Shown piece by piece: positions 29,401 through 39,743 of a stretch of 64,000 bases of DNA. Where the stretch lies: IMG/VR virus record IMGVR_UViG_3300027763_000036, positions 49,522 to 113,521 of that record, one strand, 5' to 3'. The notes under the pieces were generated by a model. The model made no database searches and was not told where the DNA came from. It saw only the letters and a program-made list of their open reading frames with translations. The stretch comes from a virus. Numbering within the stretch: position 1 is the stretch's first letter; each line of letters begins with the position of its first letter. A program made the position numbers and the translations under genes.

Positions 29401-32400
29401 TTGAATATCCATCACAAGATGCACTATCTCCTGGAGATGGTATGACAGTGGTATCTTCTATTGATAATTTCTTTGCTGAAGAAGTAGATAAATTATATCA
29501 ACAAAGAAAAGCTAAAGGAGAAGACAGAAAAGAAATTAGCTTATCTGTAATAAAGAGTCCTGCACAAAAAGAAGAGTTATATAAGAGAGCACGCAAAAGA
29601 TTTGAAACTGTTCTTGCTCAAGAGCAAGCTAAACTTAGAGCTGTAGAAGGCATAGCAGATTTCAATACCTTAGATACTTTAGAAGAGATTGAAAGCAATG
29701 CTTTTGCTATAATGAAAAATGAGGTATATGACAAAGAAGGAAAGTTGATCCCGGAGAAATCAGGAAAAGACAAATATTTCTTTTTAACATCTCAGGTTAC
29801 AAACTTTGATAATCTATCTGCTTCAACTAAAAAAGGAGAAAGAGTAAGGGGAGAAGACTATAAAGATACTATTAGAATTGTTGGTGATTTTTATAAGCAC
29901 AAAACAATTAAGAAAGATGGAAGAAGCATAGATATTGTTTTAGTAACAAGACCTCAAGATGCACAAACCCAATTTGATAACTATCTAAAAGGAAATGTAT
30001 GGGATGAATCATCTAAGAAATGGATTCAAGATGCAGGTGGTGCAAAAATCTTTACAAGAATTGAGAAAAAACCTATAGTAGATAAAGCTAAGATAGATCA
30101 AACTCAAGAAGAGATAAGAGATAATGTAAGAGTATTAGAAACTACTCTTAAAAACTGGGGTGATGAGAAGAGTGGTATTGTACAATACCATATGCAAAAT
30201 ACAGACTTTGATGTTGCTAAAAGAAGATATAGTGTTGATGGAGAATTACTTCCTGAGATAGAAGAATTAAAAGAAGATAGTAAAGGTGAGGTAAAAGATG
30301 AATCAGAAAAAGACCTAGAAAATGACGGAGGCTTAGGACAGGGTAATGAAGGTACTGGAGATGTATCTTTACAACAAACAATGAGCAAAGAAACTATATT
30401 TGTTTTAAAGACATTGTTTAAAGTAAACTCTGATGGTACTATTCCAACAGATAGATTTGGAATTAAACAAAGAGCGGATTTTAGTAAAACATTTGCTATA
30501 GTTGCAAAAACTATTGGTGGTATTCGTGATAGACAAAAGGCTTATGAAAAATTAAGATTAGAGTCTGAAAAGTTTCCAGAGCTAAAACAATTGTTTGAAA
30601 CTAAGTTTCCTAATCCAAATAAGTCAGGAGCTACTGTTAATACATTTGAATTTGACTTAGCTAGAAACTTTTTCCAAGATTTTGGTAAACCACATATTGA
30701 TTATTTACAACTCTATGGTTACTATGATAAAGAAGTTGTAAATGATGCAGAAAGATATAACCTAAACTTTGTAGTAAAAGAATCTGACTTAGCAATAGAT
30801 AACTTACTAAATAAATGGTCAAACAACTTTGCAACTCTTAAGGGAAATAAATATATCAATGTATCAAGAGATAATATAAGAAGTTTAAAGTTAGCTGACG
30901 TTGTAAAAGATTTTAAATCAAAATCAACTAGTGAATTAGATTTAGCTAAGCAAATTGAGTTTGCTAAAGTATTGGGTATTGAGCTTCAGAATAATGATAA
31001 TGTTAAATCTGAGCTTGAAAGATCTGCATACTATGGTTTACCGTACATATTCAAAATAGTAAATTCAATAAATAATATTGAGCAAGGGTCTGTTGAAAAA
31101 GCTTTATCTAAAGAAAAATCTAGACTTGTAAGTAACTTTAAAGAAAACCCACTTAAGGTTTTAACAGATGGTTTTAGTGGATCTTTAATAGGTGATAAGG
31201 GAACCGTAAAACAATTAACTCAGTTAAAAAGATTAGCAGAGTTACAAACTACATATGGTTATGATAGTTCAAGTACTGCTATAATTAGATCTAACCAAAA
31301 CGTTGGTTATAAGGAAGTTAACTGGAGTTCTGGTCATGCAAGAGCATATGCATTAAATGAAGTAGAGAATTTTAATCAGCTTTGGGAAGATCCAAGATAT
31401 AACTACATGTCACATCTTAATCCTGAGATAAACACTCATGTTAGACATTTAAAAATCATATCTTCTTTATTCCCTAATTTAGAAAAGAAAAGTGAAAATA
31501 CTTCAGTAAAATTCTTTGCACAAGATGGATTTGCCATTACAGATGAAAGAGGTGACAGTAGTGGTAATACAACTACTGAGTTAGATCCATTATCTAAATT
31601 TATATTTGAATTTCATTCATTTAGTTTAGCTGGTGTAGCTGAACTACCAAGAACATCTGAAAAGAAATTCTCATGGGGCTTTAAAGTAGACGGAGGTATA
31701 AACCATCCAGATGTTAATTTTGAATCTGCAAAAGATCCAAATCTATATATTGACATTGACATGTTCAAAACTGTAGCTGGAGAACAATACGCAAGAGCTG
31801 GGTTTTTATATGGATATATTCAAGGTGAGTTTGATAGAATTAAAAAGTTCAGAGGTCCAGAAAAAGAAAAGTATTTAAACTTTACTGGGTATAATGAGCC
31901 TGTAATTGAAGATGGTGAAAAAATGTTTTCCGGACAAACCTTTGTAGCATTCAAAGGGGTGTTAAGTGAAGGAACAAAAAAGAGGTTATACGCATTAGCA
32001 GATCAACAAGCAGACATAGAAATCTTAGACTATGTTAAAAATGTTGATAAAGAACTTGGTAAAATGATCAAGGATGATATAACAACATTCTTCAATGAAA
32101 AAACAAATGAGATTAAAGAACTTTACTTTAATAAAATTCCTTACATATCTAGATCATTACTTGAGAAGTTTGGTATAGATAAGGAGTCTCTTAAAGATGA
32201 AGAAGTATTTAAATCTTATTTAGCAAAACCAGAGATCGTAAATGCTTTACTTAAAGCTTATACATATAATGACTTTATCCATAAATATGAGACAAGCATT
32301 ATTATGTTTGGAGATCATGCTCAATGGAATCACGGAAAAGAGGATTGGTCAAAAAGAATTCCTGGACTTACTTCAGATGGTATTGGTTTTATGTTTGATA

Positions 32401-35400
32401 ATCAAACTCAAAACTTTATAAATGATGTATTCAATAAAGAAACATATGCTTCTAAATTAACTGAGAAAGAAGGTAATAAAATAAACTATAATACTTTTCA
32501 GTTTAGTGAAAAAATGAATGCAGCAGTTATAAAAGATGCTGAAAGAAGTTCTATATATGTTGATGATTATGAAAAAATGTGGGAGAAAGACTATCTAAAA
32601 AGATTTAGTCCAGAAGTTGCAAAAGAAAAAGCAGCAGCAGATGCTAAGCCCTACAGAGAAATGAAAGAGTCAGATGGTATTGCATTTGTCACATTAGATG
32701 CATACCGAACACTTAAGAAAGTAGGAAGAGGTTGGAGTTTGGGTGAAGATGCACTTTATAAGAAAATTATAAATGGTGAAGAAATATCAAGTAAAGATGT
32801 AAAAGAGTTCTATTCTATTTTCAAGTTACATTATTTTGGAACAATAGAAAATGATTTATTACCTGTGACTGGTATGTTTAAGTTTTCGGTTATGCCAATT
32901 ATACCTGGAGTAAATGCAATTCCAGGTAATGAGCTTGATAAGCTTCACAAAAAAATGATGAGACAAAATACTCAGCTTGTTTTGTTTGCATCCGGTTCAA
33001 AAGGGTCACATATAACTTCAGATGGTAAAACAGATAATATTTATACTAATAAAGAAGATAAATATATTAATACTGAAGTAGATGAAAAAGGTAATGATGT
33101 ATTTCAGTTTACTAAAAATCCATTCTACTTAGCTAACTTTAAAGAGGTTACTGTAATGAATAACTCTTTTAAAGAACATCTTCCAATAGCTACACAAACA
33201 AGAGCTATTACAATAGATAATTTATTTGAAGATGGAGATTTAAAAAATCCAGACAATAAACCTTTTGTAGATGAGTACACAAATACAATCCGTGAATACT
33301 CTAAAGTATTAAAAGAAGATTTATTAAATGGATTAGGAATTGAGCTTATAGATGGTAGAGTAATTGGTGACTTTACAAGGTTTGTTGAGATTATTAGGGA
33401 TGAGATGTCTCAAAGAGATACCCCACCACATTTAATTAAACTAGTAAATACCAATCTTAAGGGACAAATTGCAATGGATTTATCATTGCATCCTGAATCA
33501 GATAGTATTGAAAAATTACTTGTTAGTTTAATTCAAAGAGGAGTTATTAAACAACAAACTAAAGGTGAGCCATTAGTTCAATCTCCAGCAACATTTACAA
33601 ATGGTATTTGGGATACACCATATTTAGATCTTACAGAATTAAAAGAAATACAAAAGTATTTAGGAACTAATACTCTTCCTTTCTATTTAGCAAATGGAGA
33701 AACTAGAACTGAAGAAATGAAAGTTGCTATTGCCTTACAAGGAGACTTTAGAAACTTACTTAATGCTAATGATCTAGAAGGAAATAAGATTGAGACTATT
33801 GAAAGATTAAATCAGTTGATAAAGAATCCTAAGTGGTTTGCAAAAAATAAAAAGTCATTAACATTGTTCGGGCCTAGAATCCCTAATGATGCACATAACA
33901 CTATTGAGGCAGCTACCGTTTGGCATTTCTTACCAGAGTCATTTGGTAATACTATTATTACACCAACTGAGATTGTAGCAAAAGCAGGTTCTGACTTTGA
34001 TGGGGATAAGTTATTTATGTCCATGCCTAATATAGACAGTGAAGGAAACTTTATTAATAAAGGAGTAGAAAACTTTGACAAAGTTTTAGAAGAGACTAAA
34101 GAACTTGAGAAGAAAAAGAAACTTCCTAAAGATAGACCTACTTCTAAACAGATAATTGAACTACAGAAAAAGTATTTACAGAACAGATACTTACAAGCAT
34201 CTGTAGAAATATTAATGCTTCCTGAAAATGCTATAACATTAACTAAGCCTAATGGTACATATCTAGTAGATAGATATGAGGAAAATGTAACAGAATTTAG
34301 AACAGGATATGATAAGTTTAAAAATGTTGGTGGAAGACCATCTGATGTAAACACAAAAGGTGTAAAGATTCCAAATACGTCAAACCATTTTACAGCAGGA
34401 TATAACCTTTATGTACATGATGCAAACTTATCACTTGAACCATCACTAGGTATTTTAGCAAAACTTACCAAGTCTATTCCTATGTATAAAGCTGCTGGTG
34501 CAAAAATGCCAGCAACATATAATGCAGGTATCACACTAAAGGTTCCATTAGATGTTAGATTTAATAAGAATATTACAGTAAATTCTAAAGGTGAAACTGT
34601 TATATCTATTGGTGCTGAAAATAATGTGGCTGGTGAAAATATTTCTGACACAACTTCTCACTCATTACAAGGGGTATTGGATAGAGCTAAAGCTACATTC
34701 CCATTTGAATTAAAGTTGGTTCCAGAAGCAATGGATGTTTATGGTTATCTAACAAGAGCAGGGGTAGATCAAGAACAAATAGTTTACTTGCTTAATCAAC
34801 CACTAGTATCTCAGTATCTTGATTTACAAAAGATAAATGAGTCTTCTATAAACAATGCTTTGTTTGGAAAGCAGAAAAAATTTATGATTTCTCAAAATTT
34901 GTTTATTGAAAATCTTAAGAAGACTTTAACTGAAGATCAATTAAAAAGGCTGGTTCTTGAGATAAATAAAAATAAACTTGCCGCTATAATGAAATCATTA
35001 CCTGAAGACTTAGAACTTCAAGTAATTATTCCTCGTAAAGAGGGTGTTTATACTGTGGCTGCTTTAAGAAATCAATTAAATGCTTTTGTAAAAACTGGTG
35101 AAGGAATAAATCCTAATTCTATTTCATCTATTTTGATAGAGTTACCGGATGAAACAAAAAAAGAAATTTATAGTTATGTTGTTCCTACTTTTGATAAAGC
35201 TGGATATTTATTGAGCCAAGGAAATGCATATTTCTTAATTGATTATATTGCAAAAAACAAACTTGCTAATAAAGATGAAATTCAAACATCTGATTTGGTA
35301 GATATAATGAAGAAACAAGATTCATCTAGCTTAAAAGCACTGATGATCTTTGCACATTATGTTGAATTAGAGAGACAGTATTCAAGAATGAATGATCTTG

Positions 35401-38400
35401 AAAAATCATTTACTCCGGATACTGCAAAAGTTTCTACTACTCAAGAAGCAATAATTAGAAAGAAAAAATATAAAACTTTCTTTAGTGCAATACAAACTAA
35501 TGTTCCAGAATATTTAAAACAATCAGAAGAAATAGATCAAGATTTCTTAAATAAGTTAATGAATGAATCTGTTGTATCTTCATTAATATTTGATGATTTA
35601 ACAATTGATTTATTAAAACCATTATTTCAAACTAAACTTGATGATGTCATTGTTAATTATATAGATGATGCATTAAAAGAAAATAGAGGAGAAATTTCTA
35701 ATGCTTTTGGTGTGGGTGCTGATGGAAGAGCTGAGTTCATAAGACAGTATGGAAATACTTTAGTAAACTTTATATATCAAAACTATTTATCATATTCTTC
35801 TGATGCAACTGGTAAGTTAGCAAATTATCCAGAAGCAATCAATGGTAAAGAAGTAGTGGTAGATAATACTATGGATGTTCTTGTAAAAATTGAAGAAGAT
35901 AAAATTCTTATAAACACTAGAATTATTGAATTTGATTTTGCAAATAAATCTTTCTTGGAAAATAATGATACTGAAGCAGCTTATGTAAACAGAAATTATG
36001 ATACTTTTAAAGTAGGTCAAGATCCATTTAAAAATCTAAGATCTTTCTATAGATATCATATTGAGTTAGCTCTATTAGAAGAAAATAATTCAATAGACAC
36101 ATTAGCAGATAGTGAATATTATTATTTTGGACAAATGGTTGCAAAAAATGATGGTAATATAGAACGAGCATATATTCAGTATATATCTGAAAGAGCACTA
36201 TCAAATAGTTATAACCCATATTATATCATGGGTAGAACTAAATATAGTTATACCAACAACGTATTAGAGTTAATTGATTCATTGGAAAATTACCCAGCAC
36301 TATTTGATAGATTCCCAATCCTTACTCAAATTTCTCCACAAAGAAACAGAGAAGGATTTAGAATAATTAGATTGAATAATAGATCAGATGTAAAAGGAGC
36401 ACTAGCTCAAGACTACTACAATCAGATTAGACAGCTTGGAGATATCTCTATCCAAAAATTAGATAACCCAAGTAACAATCCTGTAATTACATCTAAGGAT
36501 AAAAGAATAAGTGAGATATTTAATTTATTCTCAATCATGATGTACTATCAGCATGGTGTAGGTAAATCAGGAACAAGCTTTAATAGTGCTTTAGATTCAT
36601 CTCAATTTAAAGATATTATCATGCCTTCTACACAGGCGTTTATGGGTAATTACATTAATCCAAGTAAAACTTCTAGAGAAGAAATACAATCATTATTAAA
36701 TGCTGTATATCAACAAACTGTTTCTAGACAGAGGTTTAAAATAATGTTAGGTACTAAGAATGAATATGCAAATGCAGACATAGAAGCTATAGCAAATGAA
36801 CTTGATAAAAAAAGAACAGAAGGAGAAATAGAAGAGTTTGATGAGGATGAAGGTTCACAAAAGATTCCTTCAGAATTTAAAAAAGGTGAGAAACTTATTT
36901 TAGATGAAGATGTTAAAGCATTTAAAAGATATTTGATATCATCTAATGGAGTTAAGCCTTCTAAGTTTACAACTGTACAAACTAAGTTTTCAGAGTTCTA
37001 TAATGGTAGACAACAGGGTATGCCAAATACTGCTGCCTGGATGCTTAATAGCTCTAATCTATATGACATGGTAGAAATAAGTCAAGACTCTGACTTATTA
37101 GGTATTGTATACTATGAAAATGTAGATCTAGAAACAGGATACCAAATGATTAAAAAGGGTGAGGGTCCTACTCAACCTACTGGAGTTAAAGAAGTTATTA
37201 AAAATGAAAAAGGACTGATTATAATTAATAATGCAATTCCTTTACAAAAAACTCAACAAATAGTAAATGATAGTAAAAAATTTATAGAAGAAACTTCTTT
37301 TAAACAAACAGGTGGTTCAGTATCTTGGGGTTATGGAATGCAATGGATAAGATCAGCCGGATTAACAGCAAAACAAAAAGAAGGTGTTGTAATTGGTAAA
37401 CAGATAGGTGGTCAAGAAGTAACTCAAGAAATGGTAAATGATCTTATTGCTGGAGTTGACCCTAAAAAAATAAAAGGTTTACCATTATATGTATATACTA
37501 TTTATGACAAAAATGGTAATAGGTTACCTAATATACCAAGTGACATAATACTAACATTGCAAGAACAAGGAATTGATTTATCTCAATATGATGCTAGTTA
37601 TAATTCTGTATATGATAAGAATGACAAAGGTAGTTTAATTGTACATCAAGATAATACTGAGTTTAATACTTCACCAATTATTACTGTTTCTTTGGGTAGA
37701 CCAATGAAATTTATTACATATCAATTAAAAGATTCTAATAATTATAGTTTTGGTACTAATTCTAAAAATAAATATGAATTAACCTTAAATACTATTTCTA
37801 ATAAACTTGTATCTCAAAAGCTTGCTCCTGAATTAAAAAGACAAAAAAATTTTAGAGGTGATGAAGTTATAGCATATGGTGAATTAACTCCTGGAAATTT
37901 AGCTAAATATGCTAAAATGGTAGGAATGGAATCTGAAGCATTAGATGTTTTAGCAAATTCAATAGAAAAAATTGAAGAACATATGTTAACAAATGGTGCA
38001 GTTTTAGTTTTTTCTAATGAAAATAGAAATGTGTTTCATGAGATTATTTTTGATGAGGAAACAGATAAATTACCAATGCCTCAAGGTTTTCCTGATTTAA
38101 CAATAAATAAATCTTATACAGGGATGGGCAGACCAGATAAAATGGTTAATACAAGAGATTATAGGGTTGTATTAACTTTAAGAAAAGTAACTGGTGCTAC
38201 TGTTAATAATATTGATATACAAAAACTTACATCTACTCAACCTACTAAAACACTTACTACTCAAGATTCTGAAAACATATACTCTCAATTAGGCACTTTA
38301 ACTTCAAATATTGTCATATCCAATATAAAAACTAAAGATGGTAAGTATGATAGGACCGCTAATATAAAAGAAGCAAAAGTTAAAGGTAGAGTGTACACTA

Positions 38401-39743
38401 TGGAAGTAGATAGTGATGTAAAAAGCTTCTCAAATCCTTGGGCTAGTTTTAATAGAAAAGGAACAATTAAAACAAATTCTACAAAAGAAGCTGTTTTAAA
38501 TTACATTGATTGGCTTACTACAGATAAATTTATAAATGTTAAACCAGAAAGAAGAGCTTTTATTTTAGATATTTTAAAATCTGGTAAATTAAAAGGAAGA
38601 CAACTTCAATATTATGCTGAATTAGGAGAGCCATCTCATGCTACAGCTTTAGATTATTTAATTAATAAATATAACTGGGGGCAACCTACGTCAACATCTA
38701 AAACACCAGTATTTGATTCTCTTCCTGGTAAATCTACTACACCTACTATGACTTATGCTGGTATAGGAAGTAGACAAACACCACAAGAAGCTCTTGATCT
38801 TATGCCTCAAATTGCTAAGTATCTTGATAATTTAGGTTATACATTAAGAAGTGGTGCAGCAGAGGGTGCAGACACAGCTTTTGAAAAAGGTGCAACAAAA
38901 AAAGAAATATTTAAAGGATTTGACAGAACAGGTCAAAGAGAAATAAATGTTGCTAATGAAATACATCCTGATCTTCAGGGTGCTATGAATGCATCTAAAT
39001 CTAAAAAAATAAAATCAAGATTAGCTGAAGGTGCAACACAAGAAGAAGCTGAAAAATCAGGTGAAAGATCTGCATGGGCTGTTCAAAACTTAATGGCAAG
39101 AAATACTAATCAAATATTTGGTGTTAATTTAGATACACCGGTAGATTTTGTATTGTTCTGGGCACAAGAAATTCCTGGTTCAATTAGACCAAAAGGTGGT
39201 ACAGGACAAGCTGTAGAAATGGCTAGAAGAAAAGGTATACCTACTATTAATTTAGCAGATAAAAATTGGAGAGAACAACTTAAAGCTGTACTTTCTAATA
39301 AACCATCTACTCAACCTACTGAAGTTAAACCAGGTGGAGAACAATCTTCTATCAATGATGACATGGCTGAGTACACTAAACTTGTTGAACAAAACAACGG
39401 AGCTCAACCAAAAACATTTACTGTAGGTACAAGAACTTGGACTCTTAATAAATTTGGTAACTATGACTGGTCTGACCCAACAACTGGGCAAATCTACATG
39501 AGAAACATTAACATGGAGACTGGAGTAGCTGTACCTGAACCATTAATGAATGAGCCTGTAGATCCGGCATTAGTAGAAGAAAGCTTAAACTTTATAAATA
39601 GTAATAGAAAATTATTAGCTTTGGATCATAAACTTGCTGATATGGGTATTGATATAAATGATTTCCTTAAGCAAGTAGAGCAAATAAAAACAATGGAAGA
39701 TTATTTCAAAGCTAAAAAAACAATAGATAAGTTATGTCAATAG
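26427..39743 (+). CDS. Giant virion RNA polymerase polyprotein (DFDGD) with zincin, AlkB-like, DUF4326-like and SLOG domains
   Basis: 4438 residues in one uninterrupted frame. A zincin-type HEAWH is at residues 854-858. The RNA polymerase catalytic motif DFDGDK is at 2523-2528; it is the metal-binding triad of the double-psi barrel, as in phi14:2 gp66 and other crAss-like virion RNA polymerases. Upstream, near residues 2140-2200, KFSVMP and SGSKGS may form the second barrel with its lysines. At about 3600-3930 lies an AlkB-like dioxygenase: IVHQDN with H3740 and D3742, VSLG, FHEI with H3871, and R3913/R3919 in RVVLTLR. Residues ~3988-4080 resemble DUF4326 (FSNPW, LKGRQL, SHATAL). A SLOG domain follows at ~4105-4290 (AGIGSRQTP, RSGAAEGAD, GGTGQA). 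Length is far above phi14:2 gp66 (about 2180). The polymerase would transcribe early genes after injection. Confidence 0.85.
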   Translation: MITCSINNIEIVKALYADVSGALKKAQDSKKDFDHKDYMKKLFKDLSEQSSPEVAAKYLQSVPKIIIDAQNNYFEDLFVNLNALSKLNQDFKNSDTGVTAVIKELGDTSNLGEKKDNLQNKKNNSINLNQNPVAPKPVVRLPQRFRTLTPFGGTLQSYIKIDPNLKEQSITPESINQELLYMIRTFDKIKEIQNTTDTLNGVVYDGVKLHFKSITLSAYDKPENQKYLDADTKALIAKSASIINQGTAPKDVVQITELPILLLSDIDGNVLYFDNNGNITTEDSGKPVYQFMRTVRKDGNTFSVTNRYNTEDLLITPEDFADATYDEAIDGPKDKYLVSVKEMMQKEMSDLYDIQQRVISGQEMILPITGISNGIPANLSATKITLSNLLNLPTLNANPIGVIKTIRTIPIAQDGFNTGSAFIQLNGNKFFIERPLITQDLAVEIADVLTNPNISNAAKQEYTDQFLKGYSTNNSSKKFTLIYSKNGKSIYFNMFEKFYQTDPKDIKEKLDLHSSYLKTLDQSQIDKYKETIIKYLTKEGTKANQGRINIIFQNAALESGKYTRLNDAGTGFNRNADYHTFLTTTDSEISLTNADPGFYNYVVNFTTFDTPVGEFINAEKNEKDSKLIDAELNRVIGNALSNEYKAKVKQEDPTQQRPYDSFLVTRYLRDQISTVYNKSQSKTFVQGLIDALKGPLYSYLHLRDAQIKILQDKLNITNFQTVTPAPTAKPPVQEEIVDVIEVLGAESPQDNTVVNRIFNEDTTEDDSIFFDRAGIKKEFINPLKIVQAKIWWNSKKMEPMRKLIEFDRMLNIVNSDSYARFIVAGATLADTGTLGTILVNKEKGTVFQNLTIYHEAWHVFSQLFLTKKQKSDLYNELLNYTDAKGNTPYAKMSLRELEEMLAEDFRNYVKTGKAKQGAQKRNSLFRKIVEFLKQLFGKVLKKFKKQEIVINSLNSPMAARLFNELYIGEFNKYSPSITNQMFTKLDRGPRQIEYPSQDALSPGDGMTVVSSIDNFFAEEVDKLYQQRKAKGEDRKEISLSVIKSPAQKEELYKRARKRFETVLAQEQAKLRAVEGIADFNTLDTLEEIESNAFAIMKNEVYDKEGKLIPEKSGKDKYFFLTSQVTNFDNLSASTKKGERVRGEDYKDTIRIVGDFYKHKTIKKDGRSIDIVLVTRPQDAQTQFDNYLKGNVWDESSKKWIQDAGGAKIFTRIEKKPIVDKAKIDQTQEEIRDNVRVLETTLKNWGDEKSGIVQYHMQNTDFDVAKRRYSVDGELLPEIEELKEDSKGEVKDESEKDLENDGGLGQGNEGTGDVSLQQTMSKETIFVLKTLFKVNSDGTIPTDRFGIKQRADFSKTFAIVAKTIGGIRDRQKAYEKLRLESEKFPELKQLFETKFPNPNKSGATVNTFEFDLARNFFQDFGKPHIDYLQLYGYYDKEVVNDAERYNLNFVVKESDLAIDNLLNKWSNNFATLKGNKYINVSRDNIRSLKLADVVKDFKSKSTSELDLAKQIEFAKVLGIELQNNDNVKSELERSAYYGLPYIFKIVNSINNIEQGSVEKALSKEKSRLVSNFKENPLKVLTDGFSGSLIGDKGTVKQLTQLKRLAELQTTYGYDSSSTAIIRSNQNVGYKEVNWSSGHARAYALNEVENFNQLWEDPRYNYMSHLNPEINTHVRHLKIISSLFPNLEKKSENTSVKFFAQDGFAITDERGDSSGNTTTELDPLSKFIFEFHSFSLAGVAELPRTSEKKFSWGFKVDGGINHPDVNFESAKDPNLYIDIDMFKTVAGEQYARAGFLYGYIQGEFDRIKKFRGPEKEKYLNFTGYNEPVIEDGEKMFSGQTFVAFKGVLSEGTKKRLYALADQQADIEILDYVKNVDKELGKMIKDDITTFFNEKTNEIKELYFNKIPYISRSLLEKFGIDKESLKDEEVFKSYLAKPEIVNALLKAYTYNDFIHKYETSIIMFGDHAQWNHGKEDWSKRIPGLTSDGIGFMFDNQTQNFINDVFNKETYASKLTEKEGNKINYNTFQFSEKMNAAVIKDAERSSIYVDDYEKMWEKDYLKRFSPEVAKEKAAADAKPYREMKESDGIAFVTLDAYRTLKKVGRGWSLGEDALYKKIINGEEISSKDVKEFYSIFKLHYFGTIENDLLPVTGMFKFSVMPIIPGVNAIPGNELDKLHKKMMRQNTQLVLFASGSKGSHITSDGKTDNIYTNKEDKYINTEVDEKGNDVFQFTKNPFYLANFKEVTVMNNSFKEHLPIATQTRAITIDNLFEDGDLKNPDNKPFVDEYTNTIREYSKVLKEDLLNGLGIELIDGRVIGDFTRFVEIIRDEMSQRDTPPHLIKLVNTNLKGQIAMDLSLHPESDSIEKLLVSLIQRGVIKQQTKGEPLVQSPATFTNGIWDTPYLDLTELKEIQKYLGTNTLPFYLANGETRTEEMKVAIALQGDFRNLLNANDLEGNKIETIERLNQLIKNPKWFAKNKKSLTLFGPRIPNDAHNTIEAATVWHFLPESFGNTIITPTEIVAKAGSDFDGDKLFMSMPNIDSEGNFINKGVENFDKVLEETKELEKKKKLPKDRPTSKQIIELQKKYLQNRYLQASVEILMLPENAITLTKPNGTYLVDRYEENVTEFRTGYDKFKNVGGRPSDVNTKGVKIPNTSNHFTAGYNLYVHDANLSLEPSLGILAKLTKSIPMYKAAGAKMPATYNAGITLKVPLDVRFNKNITVNSKGETVISIGAENNVAGENISDTTSHSLQGVLDRAKATFPFELKLVPEAMDVYGYLTRAGVDQEQIVYLLNQPLVSQYLDLQKINESSINNALFGKQKKFMISQNLFIENLKKTLTEDQLKRLVLEINKNKLAAIMKSLPEDLELQVIIPRKEGVYTVAALRNQLNAFVKTGEGINPNSISSILIELPDETKKEIYSYVVPTFDKAGYLLSQGNAYFLIDYIAKNKLANKDEIQTSDLVDIMKKQDSSSLKALMIFAHYVELERQYSRMNDLEKSFTPDTAKVSTTQEAIIRKKKYKTFFSAIQTNVPEYLKQSEEIDQDFLNKLMNESVVSSLIFDDLTIDLLKPLFQTKLDDVIVNYIDDALKENRGEISNAFGVGADGRAEFIRQYGNTLVNFIYQNYLSYSSDATGKLANYPEAINGKEVVVDNTMDVLVKIEEDKILINTRIIEFDFANKSFLENNDTEAAYVNRNYDTFKVGQDPFKNLRSFYRYHIELALLEENNSIDTLADSEYYYFGQMVAKNDGNIERAYIQYISERALSNSYNPYYIMGRTKYSYTNNVLELIDSLENYPALFDRFPILTQISPQRNREGFRIIRLNNRSDVKGALAQDYYNQIRQLGDISIQKLDNPSNNPVITSKDKRISEIFNLFSIMMYYQHGVGKSGTSFNSALDSSQFKDIIMPSTQAFMGNYINPSKTSREEIQSLLNAVYQQTVSRQRFKIMLGTKNEYANADIEAIANELDKKRTEGEIEEFDEDEGSQKIPSEFKKGEKLILDEDVKAFKRYLISSNGVKPSKFTTVQTKFSEFYNGRQQGMPNTAAWMLNSSNLYDMVEISQDSDLLGIVYYENVDLETGYQMIKKGEGPTQPTGVKEVIKNEKGLIIINNAIPLQKTQQIVNDSKKFIEETSFKQTGGSVSWGYGMQWIRSAGLTAKQKEGVVIGKQIGGQEVTQEMVNDLIAGVDPKKIKGLPLYVYTIYDKNGNRLPNIPSDIILTLQEQGIDLSQYDASYNSVYDKNDKGSLIVHQDNTEFNTSPIITVSLGRPMKFITYQLKDSNNYSFGTNSKNKYELTLNTISNKLVSQKLAPELKRQKNFRGDEVIAYGELTPGNLAKYAKMVGMESEALDVLANSIEKIEEHMLTNGAVLVFSNENRNVFHEIIFDEETDKLPMPQGFPDLTINKSYTGMGRPDKMVNTRDYRVVLTLRKVTGATVNNIDIQKLTSTQPTKTLTTQDSENIYSQLGTLTSNIVISNIKTKDGKYDRTANIKEAKVKGRVYTMEVDSDVKSFSNPWASFNRKGTIKTNSTKEAVLNYIDWLTTDKFINVKPERRAFILDILKSGKLKGRQLQYYAELGEPSHATALDYLINKYNWGQPTSTSKTPVFDSLPGKSTTPTMTYAGIGSRQTPQEALDLMPQIAKYLDNLGYTLRSGAAEGADTAFEKGATKKEIFKGFDRTGQREINVANEIHPDLQGAMNASKSKKIKSRLAEGATQEEAEKSGERSAWAVQNLMARNTNQIFGVNLDTPVDFVLFWAQEIPGSIRPKGGTGQAVEMARRKGIPTINLADKNWREQLKAVLSNKPSTQPTEVKPGGEQSSINDDMAEYTKLVEQNNGAQPKTFTVGTRTWTLNKFGNYDWSDPTTGQIYMRNINMETGVAVPEPLMNEPVDPALVEESLNFINSNRKLLALDHKLADMGIDINDFLKQVEQIKTMEDYFKAKKTIDKLCQ

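Noticed and set aside
33812-34354. Minus-strand open frame of 180 codons opposite the RNA polymerase gene
   Set aside because: It covers the conserved DFDGD region on the opposite strand and has a Ser/Leu-rich shadow composition.
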